Below are positions 49,342-59,287 of a DNA stretch of 64,000 bases, one piece after another. The notes beneath the pieces were generated by a model. The model was given only the letters and a program-made list of their open reading frames with translations. It had not been told where the DNA came from and did not search any database. The translations under genes and the position numbers were made by a program. Source of the DNA: Levilactobacillus enshiensis (GTDB lineage Bacteria > Bacillota > Bacilli > Lactobacillales > Lactobacillaceae); NCBI RefSeq assembly GCF_007115095.1, contig NZ_SULH01000012.1:50339-114338 (forward strand). The letters run 5' to 3'. Numbering within the stretch: the stretch's first letter is position 1; every line of letters starts with the position of its first letter.

Positions 49342-49565
49342 GTTAATCGCTTAGCGGGTACCACGATTGGCGAATGGCTTGCTTGTCATCCCGTGTAACC
49401 ACGACGATAAGCGTTGACAGTTGCCACCGCAGTAATGAGAGTGGGACATCAAGGCGGTTAGTTTGCGAGCATTAACGTGAGAACAGGGATTAAGCGCAAC
49501 AAACTGACTGGTGGCGCACGTTTCGACACGATAATGGCAAAAATAAAGTATCCTAGATACAACCT
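49342..49565. other. gene-free region
   Basis: No gene recognised; GC-rich compared with other spacers. Confidence 0.3.
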
Positions 49566-49613
49566 AAAAAAATGTTTTCCCAGAATTTGAAAATTCTGAG
49601 AAAACATTTTTTG
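49566..49613. terminator. bidirectional terminator
   Basis: Stem AAAAAATGTTTTC / GAAAACATTTTTT with inner CAGAATTT / AAATTCTG, between converging synthase and cydC genes. Confidence 0.9.
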
Positions 49614-49646
49614 TTTATACCATTATGGTGCCATCTACTCTAACCT

Positions 49647-51383
49647 CTACCGACCACGGTCCAAGTCATACAACGACCGGAACCGCGCGTTATCACGGTA
49701 CAACTCATCTGGTGTTCCCTGCATGTCGAAGTGACCACCTTCAATGAAGCGGACCTGATCGACATGGTTAATGCCCGCCAAATGGTGGGTGACCCAGATG
49801 ATGGTCTTGTCATGGAGCACGCTAAAGACGGTATCCAGTAAATGCTGTTCCGTAATTGGGTCCAAGCTGACCGTGGGTTCGTCCAAGATAATAATTGGGG
49901 CATCCTGTAACAGGATCCGGGCCAGTGACAACCGTTGCCGTTCCCCACCAGAGAAGCGGCTCCCGGCCTCTTGAACCTCCGTGTTGTACCCTTCCGGCAA
50001 GCTCGCAATCAGGTCGTCCAATTCAACGGCCTTGATGGCGGCCCGCACCTCGTCATCCGTGGCCTTTAAATTACCCAGACGGACGTTGTTCATGACCGTC
50101 GTGTTGAAGAGGTACGGCTGCTGATCGAGCACTCCAAAGAGCTGGGCGCGTTGATCCTGTAACCGTGCGATGGGCTCGCCATTTAACGTGACGCTCCCAC
50201 TGGATGGCCGTTCATCACCGAGCATTAATTTCAGCAAGGTACTCTTTCCCGTTCCACTGGGACCCAGCAACGCCAGCTTCTCGCCGGGATGCAGGGTCAA
50301 CGACAAGTCATCGATGACCTGCCGCTGCGCCCCAGCATACGTAAAATGCACGTGGTCGAGCTTCAGTTCTTCCAGCGCACCAATTTCCGTTTGAGCGACC
50401 TTGACCGGCTCATTCTCGTCCAGCGCGTTGACCCGTTGAATGGAATTGCGGTAGACGGGCCATTCGCTGACCCCCTGACTCATTTCAGAAAAGGGTTCGA
50501 CCGTTGGAAAGAGTGCCAGGCCAAAGGCAGCGACCCAGTTGGCTTCGGCTTGATTGTGGGTGAACATGACACCGGCCCACCAGACCAGGAAAATCACCGC
50601 TGCCCCAAAGACGACCTGAATGGCAAAGTTGCGCCACCACTGGAAATGGTGGTCAGCCCGCCGGAGCGAGGCAATCTCGTCAATGGGGGCGTCCTGTTGG
50701 GCGAGAAAATCATGGCGGCGACCAGAAATCAGCCAGTCACCCAAACCCAATACGGCGTCCGTCAGCTGCGTATAGAACTGACGTTGCACCTGCCGCGCCT
50801 GGAATTCTCGCCGCCCGTTAATGGCCACGGATAGTAGCGGCATCAAAATGACGATGACGCCCAGCAACAACAGCATTAACAGCCCAAATGGCCAGCTAAA
50901 GTAGCCGATGCCGATGACCACGAACAGGTACAGCAACCAGCCGATGACCAGTGGGAAGACCGTTCGTAAGTACAAATTTTCAATATGGTCGATGTCCTCG
51001 GCTAAAATGCTCAGGACATCCCCCGTTTGGTGCGTCTGCCGAATCGCAACGGCCTGCTTCTCAACGGCTTGATAGAGTCGCTTACGGAAGTCGGAGACGA
51101 TTCGGAGCACCCAGTTGTGGCTAGTCAGTCGCTCCGCATAGCGAAATGCTGGCCGGCCAATCCCGAAGGCCCGGGCCAAAACGATGGGCACATAAATCAT
51201 CAAAATGTTATAGGGGTGCGTCGCCGCTCGACTGATCAGGTAGCCGGAGTTAAACATCAGCGCCGCCCCACAGAAATACGTCATAAATCCTAAGAAGAGA
51301 ACCAACGCCAGCAATTTCCGGTAACGCCGGAGGTAGGGCATGACCCAGTGATCATGTTTAAATGTCGCAAAGAACCCTTTCAT
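49647..51383 (-). CDS. cydC: ABC exporter subunit CydC (cytochrome bd assembly)
   Basis: Half of the CydDC ABC transporter (exports cysteine/glutathione or handles heme; required for cytochrome bd). 578 residues: six-helix domain, Walker A GPSGTGKSTLLKLMLG near 370, signature SRFSGGERQRLSLARI near 480, Walker B PIIILDEPTVSLDP. Overlaps cydD by 4 bases. Confidence 0.93.
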   Translation of the reverse strand: MKGFFATFKHDHWVMPYLRRYRKLLALVLFLGFMTYFCGAALMFNSGYLISRAATHPYNILMIYVPIVLARAFGIGRPAFRYAERLTSHNWVLRIVSDFRKRLYQAVEKQAVAIRQTHQTGDVLSILAEDIDHIENLYLRTVFPLVIGWLLYLFVVIGIGYFSWPFGLLMLLLLGVIVILMPLLSVAINGRREFQARQVQRQFYTQLTDAVLGLGDWLISGRRHDFLAQQDAPIDEIASLRRADHHFQWWRNFAIQVVFGAAVIFLVWWAGVMFTHNQAEANWVAAFGLALFPTVEPFSEMSQGVSEWPVYRNSIQRVNALDENEPVKVAQTEIGALEELKLDHVHFTYAGAQRQVIDDLSLTLHPGEKLALLGPSGTGKSTLLKLMLGDERPSSGSVTLNGEPIARLQDQRAQLFGVLDQQPYLFNTTVMNNVRLGNLKATDDEVRAAIKAVELDDLIASLPEGYNTEVQEAGSRFSGGERQRLSLARILLQDAPIIILDEPTVSLDPITEQHLLDTVFSVLHDKTIIWVTHHLAGINHVDQVRFIEGGHFDMQGTPDELYRDNARFRSLYDLDRGR

Positions 51384-53113
51384 TTGACCGTCGCTCCTTC
51401 CATTTCTGACCGTAACCGGACGTACGCCCCGTCACGCTGCTGTAACTCAGCCGGTGTCCCCTGTTCCACGATCTTTCCGTGATCCATGACCAGAATATAG
51501 TCCATCTCGTTCATCCAGTGGAGCCGGTGGGTCGCGAAGAAGACCAGGTGGTGGTCAAAGACGGGTAACATGGTCTGCTTCAACTCAACTTCGGTCTCGA
51601 TGTCCAAATGCGCGGTCGGCTCGTCGAAGAGCAAGATACGGCGGGAATCATCCAAAAAGGCCCGCGCCAACGCAATCCGTTGCGCTTGCCCGCCACTGAC
51701 GCCCCGTGCGCCCTCACCAATGGACGTGTTCAGACCATCGGGTAAGGTAGCGATCCAGTCGGTCAAGCCGGCCTTCGCCGCCGCAGCGTTGACCGCGTCA
51801 TCATCGGCATCCGGCGAATAGAACGCCAGATTATCTCGGAGGCTGGCGTGAAACAGATACGGCGCCTGGGGAATGTAAACGAAGCTACGTTGCCAAGCCT
51901 TTTGATCCAGGTGAGGCACCTGCGTTCCCCGAACGTTGATCTCACCAGTTTGTGGGCTCAAGAAGCCCCCCAAGGTGTTGATCAACGTTGACTTGCCGGA
52001 TCCGGACGCCCCAATGATGCCGACCTTCTGAAAGCCGTGAACGTCAAAGCTGATGTCCTGAAGCGTGGTGTCGTCGGCGCTGTAGCCCACGTTCACGTGA
52101 TCAAATTTGAGGGCATCGTCGGCTTGCCAAACGGGATCACGGTCGGGCAGCAATTCCCGGTCACTGGGCGTGTCGCGTTGTAAGACATCCAACACGGCGG
52201 TCAACGCGTTTTTCCCGTTCAGGGTGGCGTGGTAGTCGTTGGCGAAGTTGCGGATGGGCGCAAAGTAGTCCGGCGCCAGCGTCAAGATGACCAAGGCTGG
52301 CAAGAGTTGAATCGTGCTGTTCATCAATCCAAAGCCCAAGAAGACGGCAATGATGGCGATGGACAATGTTGTAAAGAAATCGAGGGCAAAGGTGGAGGTC
52401 ATGGCAATCGTCAGGGTCGCCATGGTCTTCTTACGGTAGTCCTCGCTGACGTGATAAACGTTGTCGGCATAGGTCTCGTTTAGCCCCAACTGTTTCAAGG
52501 TCGGCAATCCCCGCAAAGTGTCCACAAAGTGATTGGACAGCCGCTGATAACCGGCGTACTGCTTGTCGGCCTTGGCTTGGGCGGCTAACCCCAAGATAAT
52601 CATGAAGAAGATGATCAGTGGGTAGATGGCGAGCAGAAACAGCGCCTCTTTCCACTGGATCATGGCAATATAAATCAGGATCAGCCACGGTGTGATCGAC
52701 AGGTCAAGAACCTTACCGATGATCATCATCAGGTAGGTCTGAATCTTGTCGATGCCTTCCAGGCCCATGGTGACCACGTTGCCAGTCCCCTTCTCTGCCA
52801 CGACACTGGGGCCGAGGTCGAAGAGTTTAGCCATGAATTGCTTCCGCAGCGTCTTGGTCGTTTTTTCGACGAACGGATACAGGAGCCAATCCTTTAAGAT
52901 GGTTAACAAATGGCGGCCCAAAAAGGCAACCGCAAAGACGGCCAACGGGGCCACAATGGTCCCAATCGGCTGTTGTTTCCACAAGTGGACGATGGCCACG
53001 GACAGGTACTGAGCTTGTAAAATAATCATAATGGCTTGAATCACTGTCAGTACCGCCATGATGGCCGCCGCCGGTTTCACCCCGGGAAACTTAAATACAC
53101 GTTGATCAATCAA
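51380..53113 (-). CDS. cydD: ABC exporter subunit CydD (cytochrome bd assembly)
   Basis: Partner of CydC. Start is the TTG at 53113 (GGGGG 9 bases upstream, protein begins LIDQRVFKFPGVKPAAAIMA), giving 577 residues; earlier frames lack a ribosome site. Walker A GASGSGKSTLINTLGGF near 365, signature GVSGGQAQRIALARAF, Walker B ILLFDEPTAHLD. Confidence 0.92.
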   Translation of the reverse strand: MIDQRVFKFPGVKPAAAIMAVLTVIQAIMIILQAQYLSVAIVHLWKQQPIGTIVAPLAVFAVAFLGRHLLTILKDWLLYPFVEKTTKTLRKQFMAKLFDLGPSVVAEKGTGNVVTMGLEGIDKIQTYLMMIIGKVLDLSITPWLILIYIAMIQWKEALFLLAIYPLIIFFMIILGLAAQAKADKQYAGYQRLSNHFVDTLRGLPTLKQLGLNETYADNVYHVSEDYRKKTMATLTIAMTSTFALDFFTTLSIAIIAVFLGFGLMNSTIQLLPALVILTLAPDYFAPIRNFANDYHATLNGKNALTAVLDVLQRDTPSDRELLPDRDPVWQADDALKFDHVNVGYSADDTTLQDISFDVHGFQKVGIIGASGSGKSTLINTLGGFLSPQTGEINVRGTQVPHLDQKAWQRSFVYIPQAPYLFHASLRDNLAFYSPDADDDAVNAAAAKAGLTDWIATLPDGLNTSIGEGARGVSGGQAQRIALARAFLDDSRRILLFDEPTAHLDIETEVELKQTMLPVFDHHLVFFATHRLHWMNEMDYILVMDHGKIVEQGTPAELQQRDGAYVRLRSEMEGATVK

Positions 53114-53532
53114 ATCCAAACGCCCCCTAAAGATTAGGTACACTTGATGCTAAATGGTCGCCCGCTTGGTCAAACGGCGTGCTAAAGCAGCACCGCCCTA
53201 GTTTGGTAGCACACCTGCCGCATACCTTGATGTACCATCAAACCAACTTCCCAAGTCCGTGAGTTCTCACCCCCAGCACGACCATGTTAACCGCGACCGT
53301 CACCCAGTCACAGCTGAAACGACTAACCCTATGTAACCGCAATACATACAGTAATGATACTGCTTTCACAGCCGTATTTCGAGTAATCGACCCCGGTGCA
53401 TTGCGGTAACGAAACAGGCGCCATGGTTACCATCCCCGGTCGACCCGGTACGGCTTCCATGGCGTCTGCCAATTTAATCAGGAAAAAATTCAACTCATAG
53501 CTTGTGCGTCCATCACCCACTGTGGGAAATGG
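53114..53532. other. gap between cydB and cydD
   Basis: About 420 bases without a gene in an otherwise compact cyd region; no terminator or promoter clear by eye. Confidence 0.3.
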
Positions 53533-54543
53533 CTAAGCGTCTTGCTTAGGTGAAGCCAAGCGCTTGTAGAAGACCCAGTAACTCCAGATGAAGTAGATCA
53601 GAACGATTGGCAAGATGCTAAACGTTAAGATCGTCATCAAATGCAGCGTGTACGGGGAGTTCGACGAGTTCTTGATCAGCAAGGAGTAAGCTGGGTTGTT
53701 GGCGATCATGACCCGTGGGAACAGGCCATTGAAGATCAGCACAACGACGCTGACCAGCCCTAACCCACTGCCGATAAAGGAGAGCCATTCGTGGTTGCCC
53801 AGAACCCCCCAGTAAGCTAAGCAAGTCACGATGACTAATGCGACCACGATAGCCGTGGTGCTCAGTGGCTTCTTGTCGAAGAAGTCGGTGGAGAAGTAGA
53901 GTAAGACTGCGAATAAGACTTCGCCAGCAAATAGAACGGGATAGAGAATCTTGTTCCAAGCCAAGGCCCGGTCACGGAGGCTACCTTCCGTCTTTAAGCG
54001 GATGAAGTTTAACCCGTGGACCAAGCACAGCACCGTCACGGCGACCCCACCGACTAAGGAGAACAGGTTGACGTAGTCCGTAAAGTGGGCGGTCATGTCC
54101 CCGTTCTTATCGATAGGCATCCCGGCAATCATTGAAGTGAACAGCATCCCAAACAGGAAGGCGGCACAGAAGCTCCCAATGGTTGCGGCCCATTCCCAGA
54201 AGTTCCGCCAAGTATCCGTTTGCATATTTGCCCGGAACTCGAAGGAAACACCCCGGAAAATCAGGGCAGCTAGGATCAGGAACAGGATCAGGTAGTACCC
54301 GGAGAATAAGGTAGCATACCACATTGGGAATGAGGCGAACATCGCCCCACCAGCTGTGATCAGCCAAACTTCGTTACCATCCCAGTGTGGCCCAATCGTG
54401 CGGATAACGACGTCACGTTCAGCCGTATTTTTCGCAAAACTCTTCACGAGCATCCCCACACCGAAGTCGAAACCATCGAGGAAGAAGAACCCGCTAAACA
54501 GCACACCGATTAAGATAAACCAGACAAATTGCAGACTAGTCAT
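53533..54543 (-). CDS. cydB: cytochrome bd oxidase subunit II
   Basis: 336-residue membrane subunit: FFFLDGFDFGVGMLVKSFAKN at 19-39, GPHWDGNEVWLITAGGAMFASFP near 51-73. Eight to nine helices. Overlaps cydA by 8 bases. Confidence 0.96.
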   Translation of the reverse strand: MTSLQFVWFILIGVLFSGFFFLDGFDFGVGMLVKSFAKNTAERDVVIRTIGPHWDGNEVWLITAGGAMFASFPMWYATLFSGYYLILFLILAALIFRGVSFEFRANMQTDTWRNFWEWAATIGSFCAAFLFGMLFTSMIAGMPIDKNGDMTAHFTDYVNLFSLVGGVAVTVLCLVHGLNFIRLKTEGSLRDRALAWNKILYPVLFAGEVLFAVLLYFSTDFFDKKPLSTTAIVVALVIVTCLAYWGVLGNHEWLSFIGSGLGLVSVVVLIFNGLFPRVMIANNPAYSLLIKNSSNSPYTLHLMTILTFSILPIVLIYFIWSYWVFYKRLASPKQDA

Positions 54544-55987
54544 GGTTGAACGCCCCCTTTGAGTAAGGATCGAGGTCAGTGTCGCCGGATGCGTACCCGT
54601 CAGTCAATTCGTCGTCTGGACCAGATTTCAAAACCCGGTGGCAGAGGACAATCATTACGACGCCCATGCCAGCAAACATTAAGAAGTAAACAATGTTGGT
54701 CGTCAGTAACGAGGCCACGGAAACATTTGGTGAAACCGCGTCGGCAATCGTTAACAGCCCATAAACGATCCATGGGTAACGACCGAATTCAGTGATGAAC
54801 CAACCAGCGGTGTTGACGATAAATGGTAGCCACAGGCACAGTCCCAAGATGTACAGGAACCAGCGTTGCTTCATGATGGCTTGCGACTTCTTACGGTTGA
54901 AGATCAACCCCACGATGGCGAGTAAGGCAAACAGTGCCCCCGCACCAGACATGATCCGGAAGCTCCAGAACAACGTCTTGGTTGGGACGTAGTAGTTCAT
55001 GTCACTCCCGAACTTCTTATCGTACTTCGCATGCATCTCTTTGTTGATGGTGTTCATACCTTTAATCGTCCCGGTGGTCTTGTGATAACTCAACAAGTTC
55101 AGCACGTAAGGCACGTCAACCGACCAAGTCGTCTTGTGTTGCTTGGTGTCAAACCCCGCAATTGCGGACCATTCCCCTTTGTTTGTGGAATCCTTGTAAA
55201 GACCTTCCATGGCGGAGAACTTCATTGGTTGGTTGTTGATTAAGTAACGGCTTTGCATGTCCCCACTGGCAATGGAGCCCAGAGAGAAGATGAGACCGAT
55301 GACCAGGGCCACGTTCAATGACTTACGGTAGAACGTGACGTGATCCTTCTTGAGTAACCGCCAAGCACAGCAACCGGCGATGACAAAGGAAGCGGTAACA
55401 AAAGCACCGAAAATAACGTGCGGAAATTCATTCCACAGCTGCGGGTTCCCCACCACTTTACCGAAACTGACCATTTGGACATGACCAGTCTTGGCGTTGA
55501 TGATGTAACCCAAAGGATTTTGCATGAAACTGTTAGCAGCCAGAATCCACAGTGCGGAAAGTGAAGACCCGAACATAACTAACCAAATAAATAGCGTGTG
55601 GACCCACTTATTGAAGCGGTCCCAGGTAAACATCCACATGCCGATGAATGTAGATTCCAAGAAGAAGGCGGCCAAAGCTTCAATGGCTAGTGGTGCACCG
55701 AAGATATCTCCCATGAACCGAGAGTATTCGGACCAGTTCATCCCGAATTGGAATTCTTGAATGATACCGGTAACCACACCAACGGCGAAGCTATACAGGA
55801 ACATTTTGCCCCAGAACTGCGCCATTTTCTTGTAATCTTTATCACCCTTGATGGCGTACATGGTTTCCATGACGGCCACCACGAAGGCTAACCCGATTGA
55901 AAATGGAACGAAGAAGAAGTGAAAGACAGTCGTCATTCCAAATTGAAATCTGGCTAGGCCTAGGATATCCAGACCAAGATTTAACAT
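54536..55987 (-). CDS. cydA: cytochrome bd oxidase subunit I
   Basis: 483-residue quinol-oxidising, heme-bearing subunit: RFQFGMTTVFHFFFVPFSIG at 13-32 with the heme His, GVVTGIIQEFQFGMNW near 73, FFLESTFIGMWMFTWDR near 108. Shorter Q-loop, typical of Firmicutes. Lactobacilli need added heme and quinone to use it. Own promoter and a cre candidate upstream. Confidence 0.96.
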   Translation of the reverse strand: MLNLGLDILGLARFQFGMTTVFHFFFVPFSIGLAFVVAVMETMYAIKGDKDYKKMAQFWGKMFLYSFAVGVVTGIIQEFQFGMNWSEYSRFMGDIFGAPLAIEALAAFFLESTFIGMWMFTWDRFNKWVHTLFIWLVMFGSSLSALWILAANSFMQNPLGYIINAKTGHVQMVSFGKVVGNPQLWNEFPHVIFGAFVTASFVIAGCCAWRLLKKDHVTFYRKSLNVALVIGLIFSLGSIASGDMQSRYLINNQPMKFSAMEGLYKDSTNKGEWSAIAGFDTKQHKTTWSVDVPYVLNLLSYHKTTGTIKGMNTINKEMHAKYDKKFGSDMNYYVPTKTLFWSFRIMSGAGALFALLAIVGLIFNRKKSQAIMKQRWFLYILGLCLWLPFIVNTAGWFITEFGRYPWIVYGLLTIADAVSPNVSVASLLTTNIVYFLMFAGMGVVMIVLCHRVLKSGPDDELTDGYASGDTDLDPYSKGAFNHD

Positions 55988-56043
55988 TTTTCTAACCTCC
56001 CCAAACGTTATGTGTGTAAATAAATAATTGCTGTCTTGTGTCC

Positions 56044-56072
56044 ATTATATCGAGTGATAAGTCAAGTTTCAA
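56044..56072 (-). promoter_or_regulatory. cyd promoter
   Basis: Minus strand TTGAAA (56072-56067), 17-base spacer, TATAAT (56049-56044). Confidence 0.8.
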
Positions 56073-56174
56073 TGGTTGGGCGCTAATATCGTCAAAGTTG
56101 ATGGATTATATCAGAAATTTCTACTGGGATTGTTGGTTGACTATCGTAACAGATTCTAAAATGTGTGTTAATCG

Positions 56175-56189
56175 TTGAAAACGTTTTCG
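56175..56189 (-). promoter_or_regulatory. cre candidate upstream of the cyd promoter
   Basis: TTGAAAACGTTTTCG matches the cre consensus except the last base. It lies about 100 bases upstream of the -35 box. Confidence 0.45.
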
Positions 56190-56607
56190 ACTTGTGGTCA
56201 AAGAAATATGCCCGTAATTGAGCAAACTCGTGCTAAAATAAAGCTAACACGATTGGTCGGAAAAAGTGGTGGTGGTATCCGACTGAATTTAATCAGCGCA
56301 GATGGCGGTCTGATCAGCCCTAAGTGACGCTGATTACCAAGAGCTGAGCTGGCTATTAGCAATGATTCAAGCTGTAGGTAATCCGCGGCTTGGCTAATTG
56401 TTGGTGTCATTAGTCGACTGCTCGTGTGAATTGCTGCGCACCAATGTGGTTGATTGTCCATTTGAACGGACAGTTAACAAACCAGCCAATGAATTTTTGC
56501 CACGCCCCGTGCGGTCGACCGACTACACTGCAGGCAAGGTCAGATGCCACCCCACCCTTTTTCCACAAATCGTCACTGAACTTTAATTGCTCGAGGAGGT
56601 TTTTACG
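56190..56607. other. gene-free region upstream of the hydroxyacid dehydrogenase
   Basis: No credible gene: several short overlapping frames lack ribosome sites. Confidence 0.3.
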
Positions 56608-57555
56608 ATGACAGAACGAATTTTAACGTTTCAGGCATTGAATCCGGACCAAACGAAACAGATTGAAGCTTTAGGCGCCGAAGTGGTCCCGTTTGAAAAG
56701 TTGGCTGAAGCCAGTGGCATTACCGCCATCTTTGGCTGGAGTCGCAAACACGGACTGAACGTGCTGCAGGATCCGCATAACGATGTGAAATGGATTCAAA
56801 CGGTGAGTGCCGGGGTGGACTATCTGCCACTGGACTACATCAAAAATCACCACATCATGCTGAGTAATGCAGTCGGCGTGTACTCCCCGGCAATTGCGGA
56901 ATCCACGATTGGCTACCTGCTGTACTTCTTGCGAGGCTTCAATGAAGCAGTAAAGAATCAGGCCGGCCACTTCTGGCAGCCACCAGAGCGCAACGATTTA
57001 GTGCTGCTGGCGAGTCAAAAGGTCGTCATCTACGGGACCGGGAGTATCGGCCAATCCATTGCGGAACTGTTGAATGGCTTTGGCAATTACCCGTACGGCG
57101 TGAACCGCTCGGGCCGTTCGGTGGCCGGATTTGCGGGCACGGTGGCCCAGAAAGATGACGCTGCCTTGATCAAAGACACTGACGTCATCATTAACGCGAT
57201 GCCATCGACGCCAGAAACGGACCACTACTTCAACGAGGCCTACTTCAGCCAATTAAATGGCGTGCGGGTCTTCGTCAACGTTGGCCGGGGCACTTCGGTC
57301 GACGAACAAGCGTTGATCGACGGCTTGCTCCACCAGAATGTGCTGAACGCTGCCCTCGATGTGTTCAATACGGAGCCGCTCCCCAAGGACTCGAAGTTGT
57401 GGGACCTGCCAAACGTACTGGTCACACCGCACCAGACTGGCTTTGCGATGGAGAATACAGCACCGATCTTTGGCTTCCTAGCGGATAACTTAAAGAGTCT
57501 GCAGGAGACTGGGGAATTGAAGGTTAATGTGGTGGACCCGGGCCGTGGATATTAA
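56608..57555 (+). CDS. D-isomer-specific 2-hydroxyacid dehydrogenase
   Basis: 315 residues, cytosolic NAD(P)-dependent dehydrogenase. VSAGVDYLPLDYIKNHHI near 69, YGTGSIGQSIAELLNGFG cofactor loop near 139, Arg in NVGRGTSVDEQAL, Glu in FNTEPLP, His in VTPHQTGF. Less than the D-LDH at 25159 it resembles classic LdhA, so substrate may be another 2-oxoacid. Start at the ATG at 56608 with GAGGAGG upstream; no targeting helix. Confidence 0.85.
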   Translation: MTERILTFQALNPDQTKQIEALGAEVVPFEKLAEASGITAIFGWSRKHGLNVLQDPHNDVKWIQTVSAGVDYLPLDYIKNHHIMLSNAVGVYSPAIAESTIGYLLYFLRGFNEAVKNQAGHFWQPPERNDLVLLASQKVVIYGTGSIGQSIAELLNGFGNYPYGVNRSGRSVAGFAGTVAQKDDAALIKDTDVIINAMPSTPETDHYFNEAYFSQLNGVRVFVNVGRGTSVDEQALIDGLLHQNVLNAALDVFNTEPLPKDSKLWDLPNVLVTPHQTGFAMENTAPIFGFLADNLKSLQETGELKVNVVDPGRGY

Positions 57556-57566
57556 TTAAAAGTCAA

Positions 57567-57617
57567 AAGATAGTGTTAGAAATTCGATTCTGAATTCTCT
57601 AACACTATCTTTATTTA
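57567..57617 (+). terminator. terminator
   Basis: Stem AAGATAGTGTTAGA / TCTAACACTATCTT then TATTT. Confidence 0.85.
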
Positions 57618-57779
57618 CAACCAAGCCAGCATACTTATTTTCAATCAATACTATTTGATTGTCATTATCCATCATTTATCGGCTTTACAAAATCTGTACA
57701 CAAAATCTACACCCCCACTACATTCTCCTGTTACGCTAATTTAGGTATTAAGAAAGTGTCCAAAATTAGGAGGAGAAAA

Positions 57780-59177
57780 ATGCATCGATCAACTATTGTT
57801 AAATCACTGAGCCTCGCCGGTGTCGCCTTATCCCTTATGGGTGTTGGTGTTCCTAGCGCAGCCGCAGCGACAACTTCACAAACGCCAGTCATCGCAACTA
57901 GCACGACGGGGACGCAAGCAACGACGACTGGTAAGACTGACAAGCAGTTAGCCCCCCTCACGGTTCAGCCCCGTCTCTCAACCGACGAGATGGCAGAACA
58001 GGTTGCCCTTTATGGCGATGTGAACGACACTCTGATCAAATTGTCCGGTACCAAAAACACACGGGATATTGGTGGCTATAAAACTGCTGACGGCAAATGG
58101 CAAATCAAACACAACCGTCTTCTTCGTTCTGACAACTTGAACAAACTAACCAATACAGACAAGACCATTTTAAGTAAAGACCATCACGTCACGTCTGTTG
58201 TTGATTTCCGAACTAACGGTCAAATTAACAAAGCTCCTGACCAACTAATTCCAGGCGCTAAAAATACTGATATTTCAATTCTTGGCGAATACGCTTTTAC
58301 TGACGGTACTGCCTTAAACTCAGATAAATTCTCTGGCGATGGTGGTTTCTACGTTCAACAACTCGAATTCGGTTTTCCCGCAGTTAACGGCTACAACCAA
58401 TTCCTAAACATGCTGTTGGCCAATAACCAAGCCACCCTTTTCCACTGTTCTTCGGGTAAGGACCGGACTGGAATTGCAACCGTCCTGGTAATGTCCATCT
58501 TCGGTATGGATCGTAAAACCATCATGAATGACTTCATGCAGTCTTACCAAACTGGCCGGACAGTAAAACCAGATTGGCTCAACGAGTACTTCAGAGAAAT
58601 CATGTCCCGTTACGGTACTATGGACAAGTACATCACCAAAGTTCTTAAATTCTCTCCAGCACAACAAGCTGAACTGCGAACTAAGTACCTGGTCTCCACA
58701 GACGGTAAGAACACACCTTACACGGACCCTAACGCCGTTAAACCAACACCGGCGCCAACGCCAGCACCTTCAACTCCTTCAGTAGTTGCACCAGCACCTT
58801 CAACTAAGCCCCAACCAGAAAAGCCAGCGCAACCAACACCTGTCGTGCCAACTACTGAAACAACGACTCCTGCCAAACACAAGGCCAAAAAGGTTAAGGG
58901 TAAAATTACTTCAACCAAAAAGCTGAACACCAAGTACGTTTACCACCTGAAGAGCAACAAGAAGTGGTTCAAGGATGCCCATCTCCAAAAGCTTCTCGGT
59001 CACACGAGCAAGAAGCACAAGAACACCACTTGGAAATTGGTCAAGGTTGAACGGATCAAGATCAAGGGTAAGACGCACACCTACTACCAAGTTAAAGATC
59101 ACGCAGGTCACAAAGCGTGGATTCTCAAGTCTTACGTGGTAAAGATCAAAACTAACAAGATGCACCACCAGGCATAA
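57780..59177 (+). CDS. secreted tyrosine phosphatase with C-terminal wall-binding-like domain
   Basis: 465 residues from the ATG at 57780 (AGGAGGAG upstream). Signal peptide (SLAGVALSLMGVGVPSAAAA) 10-30; phosphatase domain about 60-310 with NTRDIGGYKTADG, catalytic HCSSGKDRTGIATVL near 215; a Pro/Thr-rich PAPTPAP linker; then a Lys-rich C-terminal domain (KYVYHLKSNKKWFKDAHL...HTYYQVKDHAGHKAWI) resembling SH3/GW-like surface modules in lactobacilli. Paralogue of the cytosolic protein at 11585; likely acts on surface or host substrates. Inference. Confidence 0.85.
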   Translation: MHRSTIVKSLSLAGVALSLMGVGVPSAAAATTSQTPVIATSTTGTQATTTGKTDKQLAPLTVQPRLSTDEMAEQVALYGDVNDTLIKLSGTKNTRDIGGYKTADGKWQIKHNRLLRSDNLNKLTNTDKTILSKDHHVTSVVDFRTNGQINKAPDQLIPGAKNTDISILGEYAFTDGTALNSDKFSGDGGFYVQQLEFGFPAVNGYNQFLNMLLANNQATLFHCSSGKDRTGIATVLVMSIFGMDRKTIMNDFMQSYQTGRTVKPDWLNEYFREIMSRYGTMDKYITKVLKFSPAQQAELRTKYLVSTDGKNTPYTDPNAVKPTPAPTPAPSTPSVVAPAPSTKPQPEKPAQPTPVVPTTETTTPAKHKAKKVKGKITSTKKLNTKYVYHLKSNKKWFKDAHLQKLLGHTSKKHKNTTWKLVKVERIKIKGKTHTYYQVKDHAGHKAWILKSYVVKIKTNKMHHQA

Positions 59178-59211
59178 GCCCACCTCTCCCCTTTAGAGGT
59201 GACGACAAATA

Positions 59212-59262
59212 GAGAGCAGCTCGGCCATCCCAAGAAATGGTCGAATTGCTCTCTTTGCTTTT
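59212..59262. terminator. terminator between phosphatase and darT
   Basis: Stem GAGAGCA...TGCTCTC with inner CCAT/ATGG, followed by TTTGCTTTT on the plus strand. Confidence 0.75.
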
Positions 59263-59287
59263 GATATCTTTATCAACACCACTTATA

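Noticed and set aside
56398..56611. Short overlapping frames upstream of the hydroxyacid dehydrogenase
   Set aside because: No ribosome sites, no domain, and they run into the start of the real gene in other frames.
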